Below, piece after piece: positions 36,737 through 47,635 of a stretch of DNA of 64,000 nucleotides. The number at the start of each line of letters is the position of its first letter. The stretch's first letter is position 1. The position numbers were made by a program, and so were the translations under genes. The stretch comes from Parasponia andersonii (Eukaryota; Streptophyta; Magnoliopsida; Rosales; Cannabaceae), in NCBI GenBank assembly GCA_002914805.1, contig JXTB01000303.1, positions 475,453 through 539,452 on the forward strand, read 5' to 3'. Below the pieces are notes generated by a model, which was given only the letters and a program-made list of their open reading frames with translations, was not told the origin of the DNA and ran no database searches.

Positions 36737-37932
36737 AAGGAGTTTTCAAAAACCTCACACGACGGTCGCACCTTATTTTTACTCTTGGCCAGAGTTTCCG
36801 CCCAATGTTATCACGGCCTATCGACTTACGGGACAAGTAATGTACTAAGGGGCCCAATTAAGAATAACTTTTAAGGAAAATGCATAGACTCAAATGTTTA
36901 AGAAAGAAAATGGTACAATGGGAACTTTATGAGATTTTAAAGCATTCATAAGCATGTATAATTTTTACTTACTGAGATTTAGCTCATTTTAGTCTTGTGA
37001 TGTAGATGAGAAAGCACATTTTGGTATTGACTAACTAGTTGCCTGATTTGTCTTTTGTCGCCATGATTATACAGATGTAGACGAGCTTGACCTATGAACG
37101 ATATTTTTATTTTGAGATATTTTGTGCAATGTAAATACTACTGTTGGTGGCAAAATAGACTGGTGAAAACCTCTTTTGATTATACATTTTGTAAAGATAC
37201 TTTTAACAAGAAATGTCATGCAGTTACTTTTGTTTAAAGATTTTAGAAAGTTCAAAATTGCCCACCTTTTTATCAAATAAAGATATGGTAGAACAAAGAA
37301 TAATACTTCATAGTTTGACTATATATAACAATATGGTTAAACTATGGGGTGTTACAGGAAGTCTCGGTGTCGCACGATTATTATTGGCATTGAAACTCTC
37401 GAACTGTGACACCGGGCTCCTAGGTGGGCTGGGCCCAAAACGGGGCAAAACGGGCCGACTTGTGCTAGCCCATTCTTGGCCCAATTTTAAAAATTTTTAA
37501 AAATCCAAAAAAATAATCTTATTATTTGTATAATTAGTTAAAAATATTAAAATAAAATTTATGAAAAATTAAATAATATATTATATTTTTTTTCTATTGA
37601 TAAAAGTTTAAAAATAATTAAATAAGCTCAAAGTATATAAGTAGAAGAGTTGATAAAAAAAAGTTTAAGTATTGAAAAATTATTTAGAATTAGATTGAAA
37701 TTTGAAAGTGTAAAAAAAAGTGAAGAAAGAAAAAAACTTGTATTTAAATTTATTTTTAAAAAAATTAAAAAAAGTAAAAAAAAAATTATTTTTTGTGGAC
37801 GGGACGGGCAGTCTAGAATATAATGCCGGCATGGCTCATGGGCCAAAACGGCAGGCTGGGTCGGGTCGGTCCGTGGGTCAAAATGATGGGCCGTGGGCTA
37901 GCCCATTTGTCTCAGCCCATCCTGGCGCCGTA

Positions 37933-39359
37933 GCTTCCTATGTGCATAATTTCTTCGTTTTAGATCCGATTTGTCTCATTTTCATTGCGTTACGTTCGTA
38001 TCGGATTCATCTTCAATTCAAATAGTTTGAATAACCTATTTTTGAGGCAAAAAATTAACCTCATTTACATTTAACGCCCTTATTTTATTCTCCTATCAAC
38101 ACAAAGACATAAATCAAAATTATAAGAAAAATAATGAAAACAACTTAATATAAATAAGAACATAACAAAATTTAAGGCATACTAGCACTAGATAACTCCA
38201 TTTTGATGGAGTTATCATTATTCCTTTTTATTTTAGGAGACAAAAGTTATACAAAGGACAATACGAGGACAATAATATTAAAAAAATTATATAAATATAT
38301 AGAAACCAAATTTAGTTAAACATTCAAAAATCTCTCTTTTCCTAATCTCTTATTTGTTCTAAAAGTATTTTTTTTTTTTATGGGCGAAGAGGAATGATGA
38401 TATTCAGTTATTATGACGGAAGGCGATGACAAGGGATTAAAAAAATAAAAATAAAAGTAAAAATGGCAACAAAAAAAAAAAAAAGAAAGAAACAATAACT
38501 CCCAAATCTGCTTAATTAACAGGAAATCGCCCGCGAAAAACTATAATGAATCACAATATAGTTTGAAACCACCAAAGTGAGCAGTCATTTGCGATTTTTA
38601 TTTTCTTTTAGCATAGTTTCAAATCGAACCATCCGCCTAAACTAAAACACATTTAAAAAGGACTAATTTTGATGTTATACAATTATGATTTGCTTTGGGT
38701 TAACTTTCTTAAATTTTTTTTTTATCTATTTAATGGCAAGTATTATGAAAATTTAATTATAGGACTTCATTACAAGATGATTATGAAATTTTTTTGTAAT
38801 TAGTAATTATAATTTTATTTAAAAAAATATTTTAGATGAGTTGTGAAGCATTAATAGATGTATAACTTTGTTATTTGATAAATTAGTAATGTTAGCATCC
38901 TTATGTGATAAAAATTTTGTTTATATGCCCAAAACTACTAACAAAAATACCACCCAACTCACCGTAAAATTGGGCTGTTATGTTTTGAGGTTTTTTAAAA
39001 ACCTCACAAAACCAAAATGGCCAAGATCACCTAATCTGCCCATTCTAGCGATGACAATAACTTCGAGGTTGAGTGGAAACAATTTGTGTCAGAAGAATGT
39101 ACAAAGAAGATAAAGTTTATTATGCTTCTTTAATTTGTGTCAATTAAATTTGGTTTTTGCATTTTCATGTCACTTTACCCCTTGAAAAAAAAAGGGACCA
39201 CAAATGTTGGTAAGTGTCAGCTTCTATCCAAAAAAAAAAAACTAAACAGAGGGCATCTCTCAAACTAAAATAACATCATGGAAATGTTCAGAATTTTATT
39301 TAAATATTTATTTATTGATATTTGATACATATATCTAGCGCTCTAGTAAACGACGTCGG
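37933..39359. other. AT-rich intergenic spacer
   Basis: No gene is supported. It contains poly-A runs (38468-38485, 39229-39240), a perfect hairpin at 38191-38216 and long AT-rich stretches. Confidence 0.6.
38191..38216. other. Perfect 11-bp-stem hairpin
   Basis: GATAACTCCAT, loop TTTG, ATGGAGTTATC. It is isolated in intergenic DNA. No CTRR follows, so it does not qualify as a Helitron 3' end. Confidence 0.6.
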
Positions 39360-39375
39360 ATATTACATAAGCAAA

Positions 39376-39404
39376 TTAGGGTTTTAACCCTTAGCCTATA
39401 AATA
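39376..39404 (+). promoter_or_regulatory. Telo-box palindrome plus TATA: orphan promoter-like site
   Basis: TTAGGGTTTTAACCCTTA contains AGGGTT-TT-AACCCT, two opposed telo-boxes (AAACCCTA type), followed a few bases later by CTATAAATA. Telo-boxes mark promoters of translation-machinery and small nucleolar RNA genes in plants. Downstream to about 39700 lie a CT-rich leader-like stretch, a pyrimidine tract ending TTTTACAG (39559) and a long-range inverted repeat ATCTGAGCAT/ATGCTCAGAT, but no recognisable product. Confidence 0.45.
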
Positions 39405-39974
39405 CATGGCTGGCTCCGGCTTGAGATCAGTCGAGGAACAAGTACAGCAGACTTTCCCATTGGAGCTTCTGATACACTTTCTCTCTCAATTTAGTGTGTG
39501 CTTTTCTTTCTTAACTTTTTTGGGTTGATTTCTTCTATCTTGTTTTTCCGTTTTACAGCGTTAAATCTATGAAGCGAAGGATCTGAGCATATGATGTAAG
39601 AAATTGGTATTTAGTTCTGACTAATCCATGGAGCTTCCAAAATTCGAGCTTTTTAAGACTGATGCTCAGATTCTTATTTATTTTTCTACCTTGTGATTCT
39701 TATTGGTCTCATTTTTCTGAGTTTATTTCATCATTTTTATTTTTAGGACCTTACATACTTTCACATCTTTACAGATTCTGGCTCCAAATATTCTCTTTTT
39801 AATTTCCTGTCGTTTACGTGTTTTTAATGTCGTTTGTTGGTGAACAATTTTACTTTCTTGGTCCAAAGCAAAACTTAATTCCTTGCTTCTATAAAATATA
39901 GCCGCTGCTCTAAATAAGTATTTACACTTTGTGATCCATATTTTGGCATTGAGTTATACAATGCTTCAGTGGAA

Positions 39975-40012
<38 letters not shown>

Positions 40013-40182
40013 TAAATAAGTATATTCAATTCAAGTAAATGAATAGAGTTAGACGTGAAGCCCCCCTAGATTTCTCACTCGAGCATAAAGCATATAACAA
40101 TTTAAGAATGGATTGTGCTGCTCTTCTTGCCTCACAACCAAGGGTTGTAATGATAAAATTAATGGTATTTGGCGTCAAAATG
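39405..40182. other. Possible transcript of unknown product, then 3' flank of the 7TM gene
   Basis: 39430-39700 could be transcribed from the site above. No conserved protein or standard snoRNA could be recognised; the C- and D-box-like strings near 39593 and 39618 are too close together. An (AT)n run lies at about 39987-40013. The rest is the 3' flank of the minus-strand gene ending at 40183. Confidence 0.4.
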
Positions 40183-42662
40183 TCACACTTGTTGAACTTG
40201 TGGTGGTAAAGGAGTAGCTGCTGGGGTTGACTTATGGGATGTATGAGGTTGCTGGATTATTACTATGACTGGTTCTTTGGAGCTTACATCACAGGATGAA
40301 GTTGCCTGCAAATAGTGCATTAATATACTTGGTTATCTCAAAGTTGAAGGCAAGAAAGACATTAGTTAGGACTGTAGGACGGGATGCGTTGCTTACCACA
40401 CCAATGTGCCATTTATGACTGCTGAAATCTTTGAAGGTGGCAGCATTCATTTCCTGCAGTCACGCCAATTGTGATCGGTCTAAGTTCCAAGCACAAAAAA
40501 ATTTTAAAAATAATAAATAAAAAATAAAAGACCAGACCACCATCACCGTAGACAACTATCCAAAAACTTGTTACTGGTTCCGTGATTTAAGAGGAGAACC
40601 CTTACTATGCTATATATTGGAGGGACTATTGTCTCCCCTTTGGATTTTAGAGTTGGCATAACAGAAAACCGAGGTGCCAAGTCTTGTGACCTGAAAGTCC
40701 ATCTACAAGAGACAATATAGAGAGTTAGAACATCAGAGTTTGCACAAGATTTAACACTTTTAACATTATCTGAAAACAAGGAACATTTGATTTACAGTTA
40801 TCCAAAAATATGCATACCCAATGTAAACAAGGATGCATAATTGTGCCCATTCTCGAACTAGCAAGCGAATCCAGTAATTTTCTGATGAGTCATCCAAGTT
40901 TATGTATATCTGAAAAACCATAGTGTAACCACCTTGTACATGATAAAGATCATTTAAGCATTGTGTACTCACAAACCAAAGTACTGAAAAAGTTTCATAC
41001 CACGGCCTCTGCCATCGCTACAATCTGCATTGCACCTTGAAATTTCCTTTAAAAACAGTACACAAAACACAGATTTAACGCGCCTTTTAAACATCGGATA
41101 TAATAAGTTCTAGAACATAACGCGGTAATACATACTTAAACATGATGTACTTTGTATACACTGCATCGTGCATTGCCTGAACATCTTCGTCCTCTATAAA
41201 ACTAAGTTGCTCCCTTAAAACTAATAGATTCTGAGAAGTATGGTGGAAGATCACGTAGAAGGTAATTACATAATTAAGCAGCAGCAGAACCTAAATCACA
41301 AGGATAATAACAAAATTAATACTAGATTAGGTGCAAAACTTAGCTGCATAATGCCTTGATTAACCGAAAACTCACGGAGAAATAAGGCACAGAGGCTCTA
41401 TATCCAACAAGAGTCAGGTAAAATACGCAGCCAAGACTAGCAGTAGTACGCCTCTCAGTCACTGATAGACGCTCACACATGATGCAGTAACCATGAGAAA
41501 TGAGTAGGAAAGACACAAACGACGCCGTTTGGAATAACACTCCAGTTACGTACACTCCAAACGACATCCATAGTGAGCATATCTCTAGATGAAAGCACGA
41601 ATACCTGAAAAATTAATAACACATTCAAGGGTGATCTTAATTTTGGGAAAGATAGAGAAGAAACCTTGTGAGAAAATATACACATTTTCAACTTTTATAA
41701 AGGATCTTAGACAAAAATACATCCTAAAATTACTTCCTACATCTAATTTTTCGCAACGACGAATAGAATTGTATAATCGGAAGTTCGAAGAGAAAGAGAT
41801 CGTACCAAAATAGGAAAGACAAGGTAAGTTGCAAGGCTTTAATTAATGGAACAATTGCGAGCGTCCACTGCAAATTATTCGTCTGCTCTAGTTTGAAACC
41901 ATAGAAAAAGAAAAAAATAAATAAAAATTATAGCAAATTGAAAATTGCCTCAAATCTACTTGTTGCAGCTATAACTAACATCTAGGATTATTCAAGTGGC
42001 CAATACGGCCATGATTTAAAAAAATAAAGGAATGCAAAGAGAACTATTTTTTGAAGATCCAAAACTGAAAAATAAAAAGAATAATGAAAAGGGTATCTCC
42101 ATGGCTTGATGAAGCAACTTAATGTAATCAAAAGATTGTCAAATTCACATCTTTTTCCTCCTCATGAACAGAGTTTTCTCAGCAACCAAACAAAACAAAG
42201 AGATCAAACAATGAAAAGGGTTCCTGGGAAATTCTTCAAACAACAAAGACTAATGAAAGATGAGGTCAGATTAACTAAAACTAAGTGTCAGACCATAGAA
42301 AAATGGATCAGTCAACGCCTAAATATTTGGTTCAACTAAAACAAACAGAGCATGTTCTCGACAGTTTCTATGAAACCAAATTACACGTTGAGGTCATCCA
42401 AACCAAAACAACATCTTCTTATTTTTAAATCCATGCACAACCTTCGATTAACTTAAACCATAATCAACTCAATCAAAGAACAAATACTCAATTCGAAACA
42501 GAACAAAGTCTTATCTAAGAAGATGACCTGAAAATGGCGCTTCTTATAGGTGTTGAGAGTCCAAGAACAAGCGGAGACGAACCAAATGGAGAGGAAGGCC
42601 AAGTAAAGAGCAGGGAGTGGCCTATACGACTCGTCAAGGCCAGCATCATCCGAAGCGTCCAT
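40183..42662 (-). CDS. Seven-transmembrane protein, GPR180/TMEM145-like, nine exons
   Basis: Exons 42662-42528, 41882-41806, 41604-41376, 41290-41136, 41046-41001, 40909-40818, 40702-40606, 40453-40397 and 40305-40183 join in phase to 336 aa. The start is MDASDDAGLDESYRPLP. Hydrophobic segments run in order: ALYLAFLSIWFVSACSW, TLAIVPLIKALQLTLSFLFW, MSFGVYVTGVLFQTASFVSF, TTASLGCVFYLTLVGY, SVVLLLLNYVITFYVIFHH, an IVAMAEAVIYI segment and LCILVYIGWTF, consistent with seven membrane helices. The short cytosolic-like tail is Pro/Thr-rich. It matches the intimal-thickness-receptor (GPR180/TMEM145) transmembrane domain without the large lumenal amino-terminal domain of the animal proteins. Plant relatives are conserved but of unknown function. 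No lesions are seen. Confidence 0.85.
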
Positions 42663-42746
42663 GATTGAAATCACAAAGCTTTTTTTGGGTTAGAAACGGC
42701 AAGAGAAAATGTGCTCTATGAAAGCCAAAAGGCTTCGAAGTGTCTT

Positions 42747-42779
42747 GCTTTATATACGCTGACACGTCTCGAACGTGTC
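42747..42779 (-). promoter_or_regulatory. TATA box and inverted ACGTGTC pair upstream of the 7TM gene
   Basis: On the minus strand GCGTATATAAAGC (42747-42758) is a canonical TATA box about 90 bp ahead of the start codon. Directly upstream, GACACGT-CTCGA-ACGTGTC (42761-42779) is a perfect 7-bp inverted repeat whose arms are ABRE-type ACGTGTC bZIP sites. Abscisic-acid or stress control is an inference. Confidence 0.6.
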
Positions 42780-43884
42780 CGTTTGATTTGGGTTTGTGTT
42801 CAATTTTTTTTTTTAATTTTTCGATTTTTTGACGATCAAGACCGCGAGTGTTTCGCAATTGTTATGGATAGAATATGTTTGAACATTAAAAATAACAATA
42901 AGAAGTTTTGTTTATGTTGAATGACGAAAATGCTCTTCTTCTTTTTTTGACGGGTAAAAGTGTAAGAATGTAAAGATGATGGGCCAGGACTTGGGGGAAG
43001 TGAAGTTGGTGGGCTAAAGCTCATGATCATGTCATACAATTACTCCAATCCCTTATGGCTTTCCTATTAATTATCCTCATCAAAATATTATTTCCCATAA
43101 CTTCTCAATATTATTTGATTTTAGTAATAACAATATTTCAGGGGTTTGAGGATCAAGTATGAACTTTCTCGGCATGATAATACAACAAGAACGTGGAGAG
43201 CACTTTAATTTATTTATTAATTATTTTTGTATCTGTGTTGTAAGTTGTGTAACATAGTTTCGAGGTCTATCCAACTTGGAAAACTATCCCTTTGAGCCTT
43301 GTGAAGATGTTCACCAAATCTATCTGTTGAGAAACAGGTAATGTAGATTACTTTACATGATCAACAACTAAAAACGTTAGGTAGGCAACTGACTTTGACT
43401 ATTTATAGGCTTCCTTGATGTGGAAACAATGGAGAACTTTCACTAAGACATTAATAAGAAAATGAATTGCATTCTTAGCAAAAATAAATAAAACTTTTCT
43501 GGCTTTTGGGAATATATTGGTAGATATGAATAATATCTTTGTAGTTGTATATATAAATTTGGAGATGGAGGTTTCAATTTTTCAGAAATATTAGGTGAAC
43601 AAACTCACAAACAAAATTTTTGTGTCCTTCAATCCTACTCCACCCAATGAACCAAATTCAATTTCATAATCTATGGTCCTTTGAAAAAAAAAAACAAGAT
43701 GAAATCAGTAAGTATAATCGACTTACCATAAAGAAAATGTATTATATGTATGTTACAATTATCCAGTCTCCGTCTTTTACGTATCTATATGCTCGGGAAA
43801 AGAAAGGAAACTGTTGAATTTCAAAAATCAATGTACACTATTGTTCTAATCTTCAAAAAGAGATGCATCACTGCAACCAAAAGC
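42780..43884. other. Intergenic region without a supported gene
   Basis: AT-rich, with T-runs near 42805-42815 and an A-run near 43685. No conserved coding or RNA feature is recognised. Confidence 0.6.
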
Positions 43885-44180
43885 TACATATGAACTATAA
43901 GGGAGGCGTGGTTGCAGTTTCATATGGTCGACTGGAGGGTATCTCAACCGTGCATCAAGCTGAACTTTCAGCTCTTCGGGTTAGTCTTCTCTTAGCTTAT
44001 GATAGATACTTCTCTATTAATGTAGCAGAATGTGATTTTATTAATGTAGTCTCTGCTATTAATGGTTGTTATTATCTTTCGAGTGATGGTGTGATTGTTG
44101 AGAATATTGTTGATTTACTCTCACTCATAGGAGGTGTAATTTTTTGTCATATTTCCCGTCAAAGGAACATGGTAGCCCAC
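43885..44180 (+). pseudogene. RNase H-like (RVT_3 type) domain fragment of a plant retroelement
   Basis: The open frame reads NYKGGVVAVSYGRLEGISTV, then HQAELSALRVSLLLAYDRY, then a V-AECDFINVVSAING stretch and ISRQRNMVAHS. The order G-G---AELxALxxxLxxA, then ECD, then RxxNxVAH is that of RNase H domains at the end of plant LINE polyproteins. The last motif normally continues LAK; here it breaks into unrelated sequence at about 44180. No reverse transcriptase is nearby, so it is a fragment, not a working gene. Confidence 0.65.
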
Positions 44181-44204
44181 TCTGGCATTAGTGGGGTTGG
44201 CGAA

Positions 44205-44990
44205 CCCCGCCAATTTGTGATGAAATCCGAAACAAAAATGATGCTTAGGACCATTCTATAATCAGATTTGTATGGAAAGTCTCGACCCAACACTTATAGA
44301 GAAATGTGAACTTTGGTATAAAGGAATATGCCATAATCAAGGATGGAAAACTCGATTGATAAGTCAAAGGATGAATGCCACAGAGAATCTGATAAGTTCG
44401 AATATACTTTCAAAAAACCAAAGAGAAATTACTCTCAATTTTAATGAATTGTAATCTGCCCTTATTGAATGAAAAGTATACAATATATAGGCTTTAAGTC
44501 ACGAAAATTCCAGTCATAAAATGCCTAAAACACCTAAGGTAACTACCCAAACCAGAAAAGGAAAGTTGGAAAATTACCACCTAACAACTATCTTAAATTC
44601 GGCCTCAAATAAAAGGGAATCAATCTGATTTTTAATCCCTTAATTTTTAGCTTATTACACGCTAATTAAGAAAAGGAAATAAGCAAATTAATCGTTTTGG
44701 GAAATTACCAATTTGCAACTACATAACCAAAAAAGGAAAGTAGAGCTATGACTTAACAATCAAGTCTTAATAAATCATATTTCCCTTGCATACATGTCTA
44801 TGAACTTTCTTGAACTTGAATCAAGCTTGTTATGGGCTTAAAAATTTGTTCATTTCATTCAATGAACCTCCACATGCATGCCTGAGTCTAAATCCCTTAA
44901 ATCAGCCCACTTAATATATTATTGAATCTCTTGACACGTACTTTTGTAAATGGATCAATGGAAACTTGAATAGGATCTGCATTCCAAACT
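44205..44990 (-). mobile_element. Degraded gypsy family B-type LTR with pol tail
   Basis: Several blocks match the minus-strand arm at 28416-29165: TTTGTGATGAAATCC against TTGTGACGAAACCC, a CAATATATAGGC TATA region, and AAATCAGCCCACTTAAT...TTGAATCTCTTG against GAATCAGCCCATTTAAT...TTGAATCTCTTG. The last corresponds to the RFKEALNGLI end of pol on the minus strand. It abuts the RNase H fragment on the left. Boundaries are approximate. Confidence 0.5.
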
Positions 44991-45059
44991 CTCGTGTTTG
45001 TAGTGTCCTCATCAAGGTCTTCTATTTTTATTTTAGGGGATAGGAATTCTATTATAAAA

Positions 45060-47635
45060 ACTAATTTTTTTAAGGGAAATTGAAAATTTTACAAGGCAAA
45101 CCTGTAATTTTTGATTTCCAAAATTAAATATTTAAAATGTTAAGAATATTTTATTCAATTGCAATAGTATTTTTTTTCTTTTTTGCTTAAAAGGGCTTCA
45201 GAAGCCCAAATTCTCTAAAGGGAAGCTCAAGAGAAGAAAGGAAAGAACAATTTCTGTAGGAACTCCGTCGCACTGCCACCGTCGCCCAGCTCTGATGGCT
45301 TGTATGCCTACGTTGAAGGTCTGTCGAAGACAAAGCCAACGCCACTGACCTCGTTTCGACATCAGACGAAGTCGCAGCGGCCCTGCGAAGATTCCGCTTC
45401 TGCCGAGGTTTTTCAGCCATCGGTGTGACGTTTGACCTCCATTTTCGACACCTCTGGCGTGTGTGGTCTTCTTTCGTTATCCCCGACCACTTCCAAGTAG
45501 TTGTACGTCAAAATTCATCTTCAGTAAGTTTTTACCATTTTTACCAACTATGTAAAAAGAGATATTTTCATAAATTTTTAGTTAGGTAATTATTTTACCC
45601 AGGATAAATATATGAGGTTAAAAAGGATTAAAAACCATGAATGATTATGGTTGGTAAAAGTAAAAAACGGTATCCGATGTTGCGGTAACTTTTAAATAAA
45701 AAACGTGGTATTTTTCTAACTGAGAACAAAAAGTGATATTTTGCAAAACTAAATAGTGTTAGATCAGAATCTGGTACTATTCAGATTTGGGCCTTGGGAT
45801 GATATTAGAAAACTGCTCCTTTCCGAAATATTATTACAAAAATGACATTTTAAAAATTAATCAGTTAAGTCGATACTTTTACAAATTATTTTGAAAGTTA
45901 TATTTTCAAAAATAATTCTATCATAATAATGTTTTCTAAATATTTCATAAAATTGATAATTTTGCAAATAATCAACAAAAATGATATTTTTCTAAACTCC
46001 TTTGAAAGATGGTATTTATGTAATTCTCAGATTTTTGAGCGTAACTTATGCTCTAGACCTTAAAACTAAGTTCTGACTTCGAATTTAGACTTAGTGAGGC
46101 CGAGATATGAATTTTGATATAGAATATGGCTATGTTTCGTAGTATCACAAAAATTAGATTTTCGTGGCACAAAAAATTGCTATGTTTTACGTGTCACTAA
46201 CCGGTCTCGCGTCGTGGTCCGTTTTTGACAAGTTATATATCTAATCTAGCATTTTTAGGTACTCTGAATTTAATGAAGATCTCTGTTTCTCCATTTAAGA
46301 CTCCGGTGGAAAAGTCACTTTTTCAAGTTGACTTATTAAGATCCGGAAACTACCATTTGAATACCTAAGTGATCAACGGGAGTTTCTTCGAGCGTCTTTA
46401 GCTTGGTATAACTATCATATTGAGGTAGAAGTTTAATTACCTGATTTTATATATTCTTTGATTTATAATTGCATTAAAACTTATTTATGAAAAATCGTGA
46501 TTTCACTATGGTTTGACAAATTGTTAAAAATTGTTGGATTATACTAGGATTGGACTGTGTGGATTATTTTACATATTTTTTATATTGTGATTATGGGGTA
46601 AAATAGCAGTGTGATTCTCATGTTACCGTAAATCCCATAATAATGTCAATTGGATTTTAAAGTATGATTTGATTCAAGGATACATAGTTATTGTGAGTTG
46701 TTACATGTTATATATACCATATGATCACATACTTGAGTTCTATTATTGTATCATGGTAGTTCAGATCGTTGGCAAGTTGCTGCGCTAGGTGAACGACCTA
46801 GGCCCCTACGCAAGTTTTTGCTGATACGCCTATAAGTAGTGTCGGGATGCTGGGTACCTCTACTACAGAGATATTACAGGGCCATGATGGGAGGATGAAA
46901 GCTCATTTACATTCTTGTCGATGTATAATATATACAATGATGTAGTTTTAGATTTGGTTTTGAATATGTGATTGTTCTGGATACCAATTATTTTATAAAC
47001 TTGGTTTATAAATGGATTTTTGGAAAAGGTATGAACCATGCACGTTTATTAAAATTGCATCCACCCAAAAAGATAATTGAATTTCTATCGAGTATGTGAA
47101 TACTCACCCCCATACTTCTTCCCCTTTCAGGTGTTTGTCTAGTTGAGGTAGTAATCCCGGTGTCAGAAAAGTTGTATAGCTTGTATCTGTAATTCTACTC
47201 TTAATCTTTGGTGGATGTTCATACTCTTTTTATTTTCTTTCCTTATTCAATTATTTAGCCAAGGTTAGTAAATGGATGCATGAGGGTGATTTTGTTGATA
47301 ATTTATGAACTTGAAATTGCAAGTAATTTTATGTAACCTATTTTGGACATTGAACTAAAAGTTTCAGTTGAACTCAATTTACCACAATTTATAATTTCTT
47401 AACAAGTTTCCAAATGAGATAGTTGGAAATTTTCTTGAACTTAGATGAGTATTTTTCTTAAATAATTAAATTAATAATAGTTTTAATGATTATGAAATTT
47501 ATAATGATTTAAGGACCAAAACGAAATTATCTAATACTTGATTTCTTCAAAATTTTTGTAAAATTAATATTTTATTATATTTTCACATAAAATTACTACA
47601 AGTCACGGCTTTAGATTTTCGATCGTGATATCTAT
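45060..47635 (+). mobile_element. Diverged solo LTR, 2.2-kb family, copy 3
   Basis: Aligns with copies 1 and 2 in order: a GA-rich leader near 45225, AAATTCATCTTCAGTAAG (about 45507), GACTTAGTGAGGCCGAGATA, CCGGTGGAAAAGTCACTTTT, GATGGGAGGATGAAAGCTCA, and a decayed end GATCGTGATA instead of GGTCGTGACA. It holds about 250 extra bases near 45750-46000. It is much more diverged than copies 1 and 2, so it is probably older. Ends are approximate. Confidence 0.75.

Larger units (their letters stand above)
33604..37356 (+). mobile_element. Solo LTR C (about 3 kb), itself interrupted
   Basis: Starts TGTGGTGCCC and ends GGGTGTTACA, flanked by perfect 5-bp duplications GGAAG (33599-33603, 37357-37361). 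Without the nested LTR and gap (34567-35347) it is about 2,970 bp. It has no coding region. The terminal GTGTTACA and its length suggest a Ty3/gypsy chromovirus LTR, but the family is not certain. It contains a hairpin array at 36628-36736. Confidence 0.8.
25449..37411 (+). mobile_element. Ty3/gypsy-type element A, decayed, with two LTRs
   Basis: The 5' LTR 25449-26797 and the 3' LTR (32317-33603 plus 37362-37411) align along their length, for example GGAGTTTGCCTRCRGTCACT and ATTTATTAGGCCATATRCTT. Lengths excluding the insertion are 1,349 and about 1,337 bp. A tRNA-iMet-type primer site follows the 5' LTR and a purine tract precedes the 3' LTR. Flanks TCGGA and CCGGG agree in 3 of 5 bases, so it is old. 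The body (26812-28415 and 31613-32316) has no open coding frame; at about 27394-27425 a broken C-x2-CGH string could be a relic of a gag zinc knuckle. Confidence 0.8.
32317..37411 (+). repeat. 3' LTR of gypsy element A, interrupted by solo LTR C
   Basis: Parts 32317-33603 and 37362-37411 together match the 5' LTR at 25449-26797. The text GAACTTGGGAAG|TCTCGGTG..., continuous in the 5' LTR, is split here by the insertion at 33604-37356, with GGAAG duplicated. Confidence 0.85.
25282..37932. mobile_element. Probable hAT-type element split by nested retrotransposons
   Basis: The left end TAGAGGTGTTAAAATATGCGGGCC and the right end GGGCTAGCCC...CCATCCTGGCGCCGTA both carry GGGCC/GGCCC-rich repeats typical of plant hAT elements, whose ends read TAGGGGTGTCAAAA. 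Left end and reverse-complemented right end agree at about 7 of 12 positions, differing mainly by C/T or A/G changes. GCTAACTA (25272-25279) and GCTTCCTA (37933-37940) could be an 8-bp target duplication with two mismatches. The hAT sequence itself is only about 25282-25448 and 37412-37932; the rest is inserted. No transposase is seen. Confidence 0.45.

Noticed and set aside
38191-38216. Helitron 3' terminus
   Set aside because: The hairpin is not followed by CTRR at the usual distance.
39584-39622. C/D-box snoRNA candidate (ATGATGT and CTGA)
   Set aside because: The boxes are only about 20 bases apart and no terminal stem or guide region fits.
39575-39680. Micro-RNA precursor based on ATCTGAGCAT/ATGCTCAGAT
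   Set aside because: Pairing is strong over only about 14 bp and then fails; not enough for a typical plant miRNA duplex, so kept only as a structural remark.
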